The notes under the pieces: generated by a model
Told to the model about the DNA's origin: nothing
Database searches by the model: none
Seen by the model: the letters and a program-made list of their open reading frames with translations, nothing else
Source: a virus
Length of the DNA: 22,951 bases
IMG/VR virus record: IMGVR_UViG_3300045110_000104
Span: 1 to 22,951 of that record
Reading direction: 5' to 3' (one strand)
Shown: positions 22,820 to 22,951 of the stretch, in pieces
How the letters are laid out: every line of letters starts with the position of its first letter
Numbering within the stretch: position 1 is the stretch's first letter
Translations under genes and position numbers: made by a program

Positions 22820-22951
22820 CCTCTTTTCCTAACGAAATCGTGCAAAACACTCAGCAAATAGACCGAATCTACTCCTGGCGCCTCGTCTCGTGTCCGTCTC
22901 AAAACACGACACAATACGTCCAAAAACACCGCAAAAGTTGCACCTGCAACT
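22820..22951. other. Region right of the attachment core: host flank or phage P arm
   Basis: 132 bp, less GC-rich than the rest, without a gene lying entirely inside it. If the window is a prophage this is host DNA beyond attR. If the window is a circular phage genome, it is the other attP arm plus the last codons of the integrase: reading leftwards from position 1 into 22951, the frame stays open to TGA 22901-22899. Confidence 0.5.
22936..22951. repeat. Right-hand inverted pair of AGTTGCA
   Basis: AGTTGCA (22936-22942), CC, then TGCAACT (22945-22951) forms a near-perfect palindrome. The minus-strand copy reads AGTTGCAGGT, identical over 10 bp to the copy at 22707. This supports shared integrase arm sites on both sides of the tRNA fragment. 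Confidence 0.5.

Noticed and set aside
22741-22929. Minus-strand 62-residue ORF containing WTRTSDPRR
   Set aside because: It is the well-known false translation of the antisense of a tRNA 3' end; the DNA is the tRNA-Val fragment.
1-22951. CRISPR array, insertion sequence, toxin-antitoxin or dedicated anti-defence island
   Set aside because: No spaced repeat array, transposase motif or recognisable pair was seen; the small early ORFs are too generic to claim a defence function.

Overview
This window holds an almost complete small temperate siphovirus genome (HK97-like head, long non-contractile tail) from a high-GC bacterium. The host is not identifiable with certainty. High GC, Ala/Arg/Gly-rich proteins and a lipoprotein with a Thr-Pro linker after its lipobox resemble Acidobacteriota-type genomes, but that is only a guess.

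Layout. Two genes read leftwards: a tyrosine integrase cut by the left edge (1-1069) and a repressor-like helix-turn-helix gene whose reading frame is broken twice (1098-1639). Across a short divergent control region starts one long rightward gene array that runs to about 22690, with many ATGA, GTGA and TGATG overlaps. Its early part (1744-7110) has a Cro-like regulator, a replication initiator carrying an in-gene hexamer repeat, a zinc-binding probable helicase loader, a Bet/RecT-type annealing protein, a phage lipoprotein, a DUF1064 PD-(D/E)XK-like nuclease, several small zinc-ribbon or membrane proteins and an HNH endonuclease. The late part (7265-22690) has the large terminase, a ribbon-helix-helix-like protein, a prohead protease fused to the major capsid protein, portal, gp6-like connector, head-closure protein, gp10-like tail completion protein, major tail protein, the tail assembly chaperone pair joined by a -1 frameshift, a 1228-residue tape measure, one giant hub-fiber protein ending in an S74 chaperone, and a holin-like membrane protein.

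The right end carries the 3' half of a tRNA-Val(CAC) gene (22770-22819), the attachment core. Copies of AGTTGCA lie on both sides of it. If the two window ends are joined, the integrase frame continues across the join and stops 80 bp from the tRNA fragment. This suggests the window is a closed, unintegrated phage genome opened inside int, with 22770-22819 as attP, rather than a prophage with attR. I consider this likely but unproven.

Most unusual points: the protease-capsid fusion with a plausible internal capsid start; portal placed after capsid; the -1 frameshift at an A8 run giving a G/GT pair; the integrase lacking the first catalytic arginine; the doubly frameshifted repressor; and no recognisable small terminase, separate Dit protein or endolysin in an otherwise full gene set.
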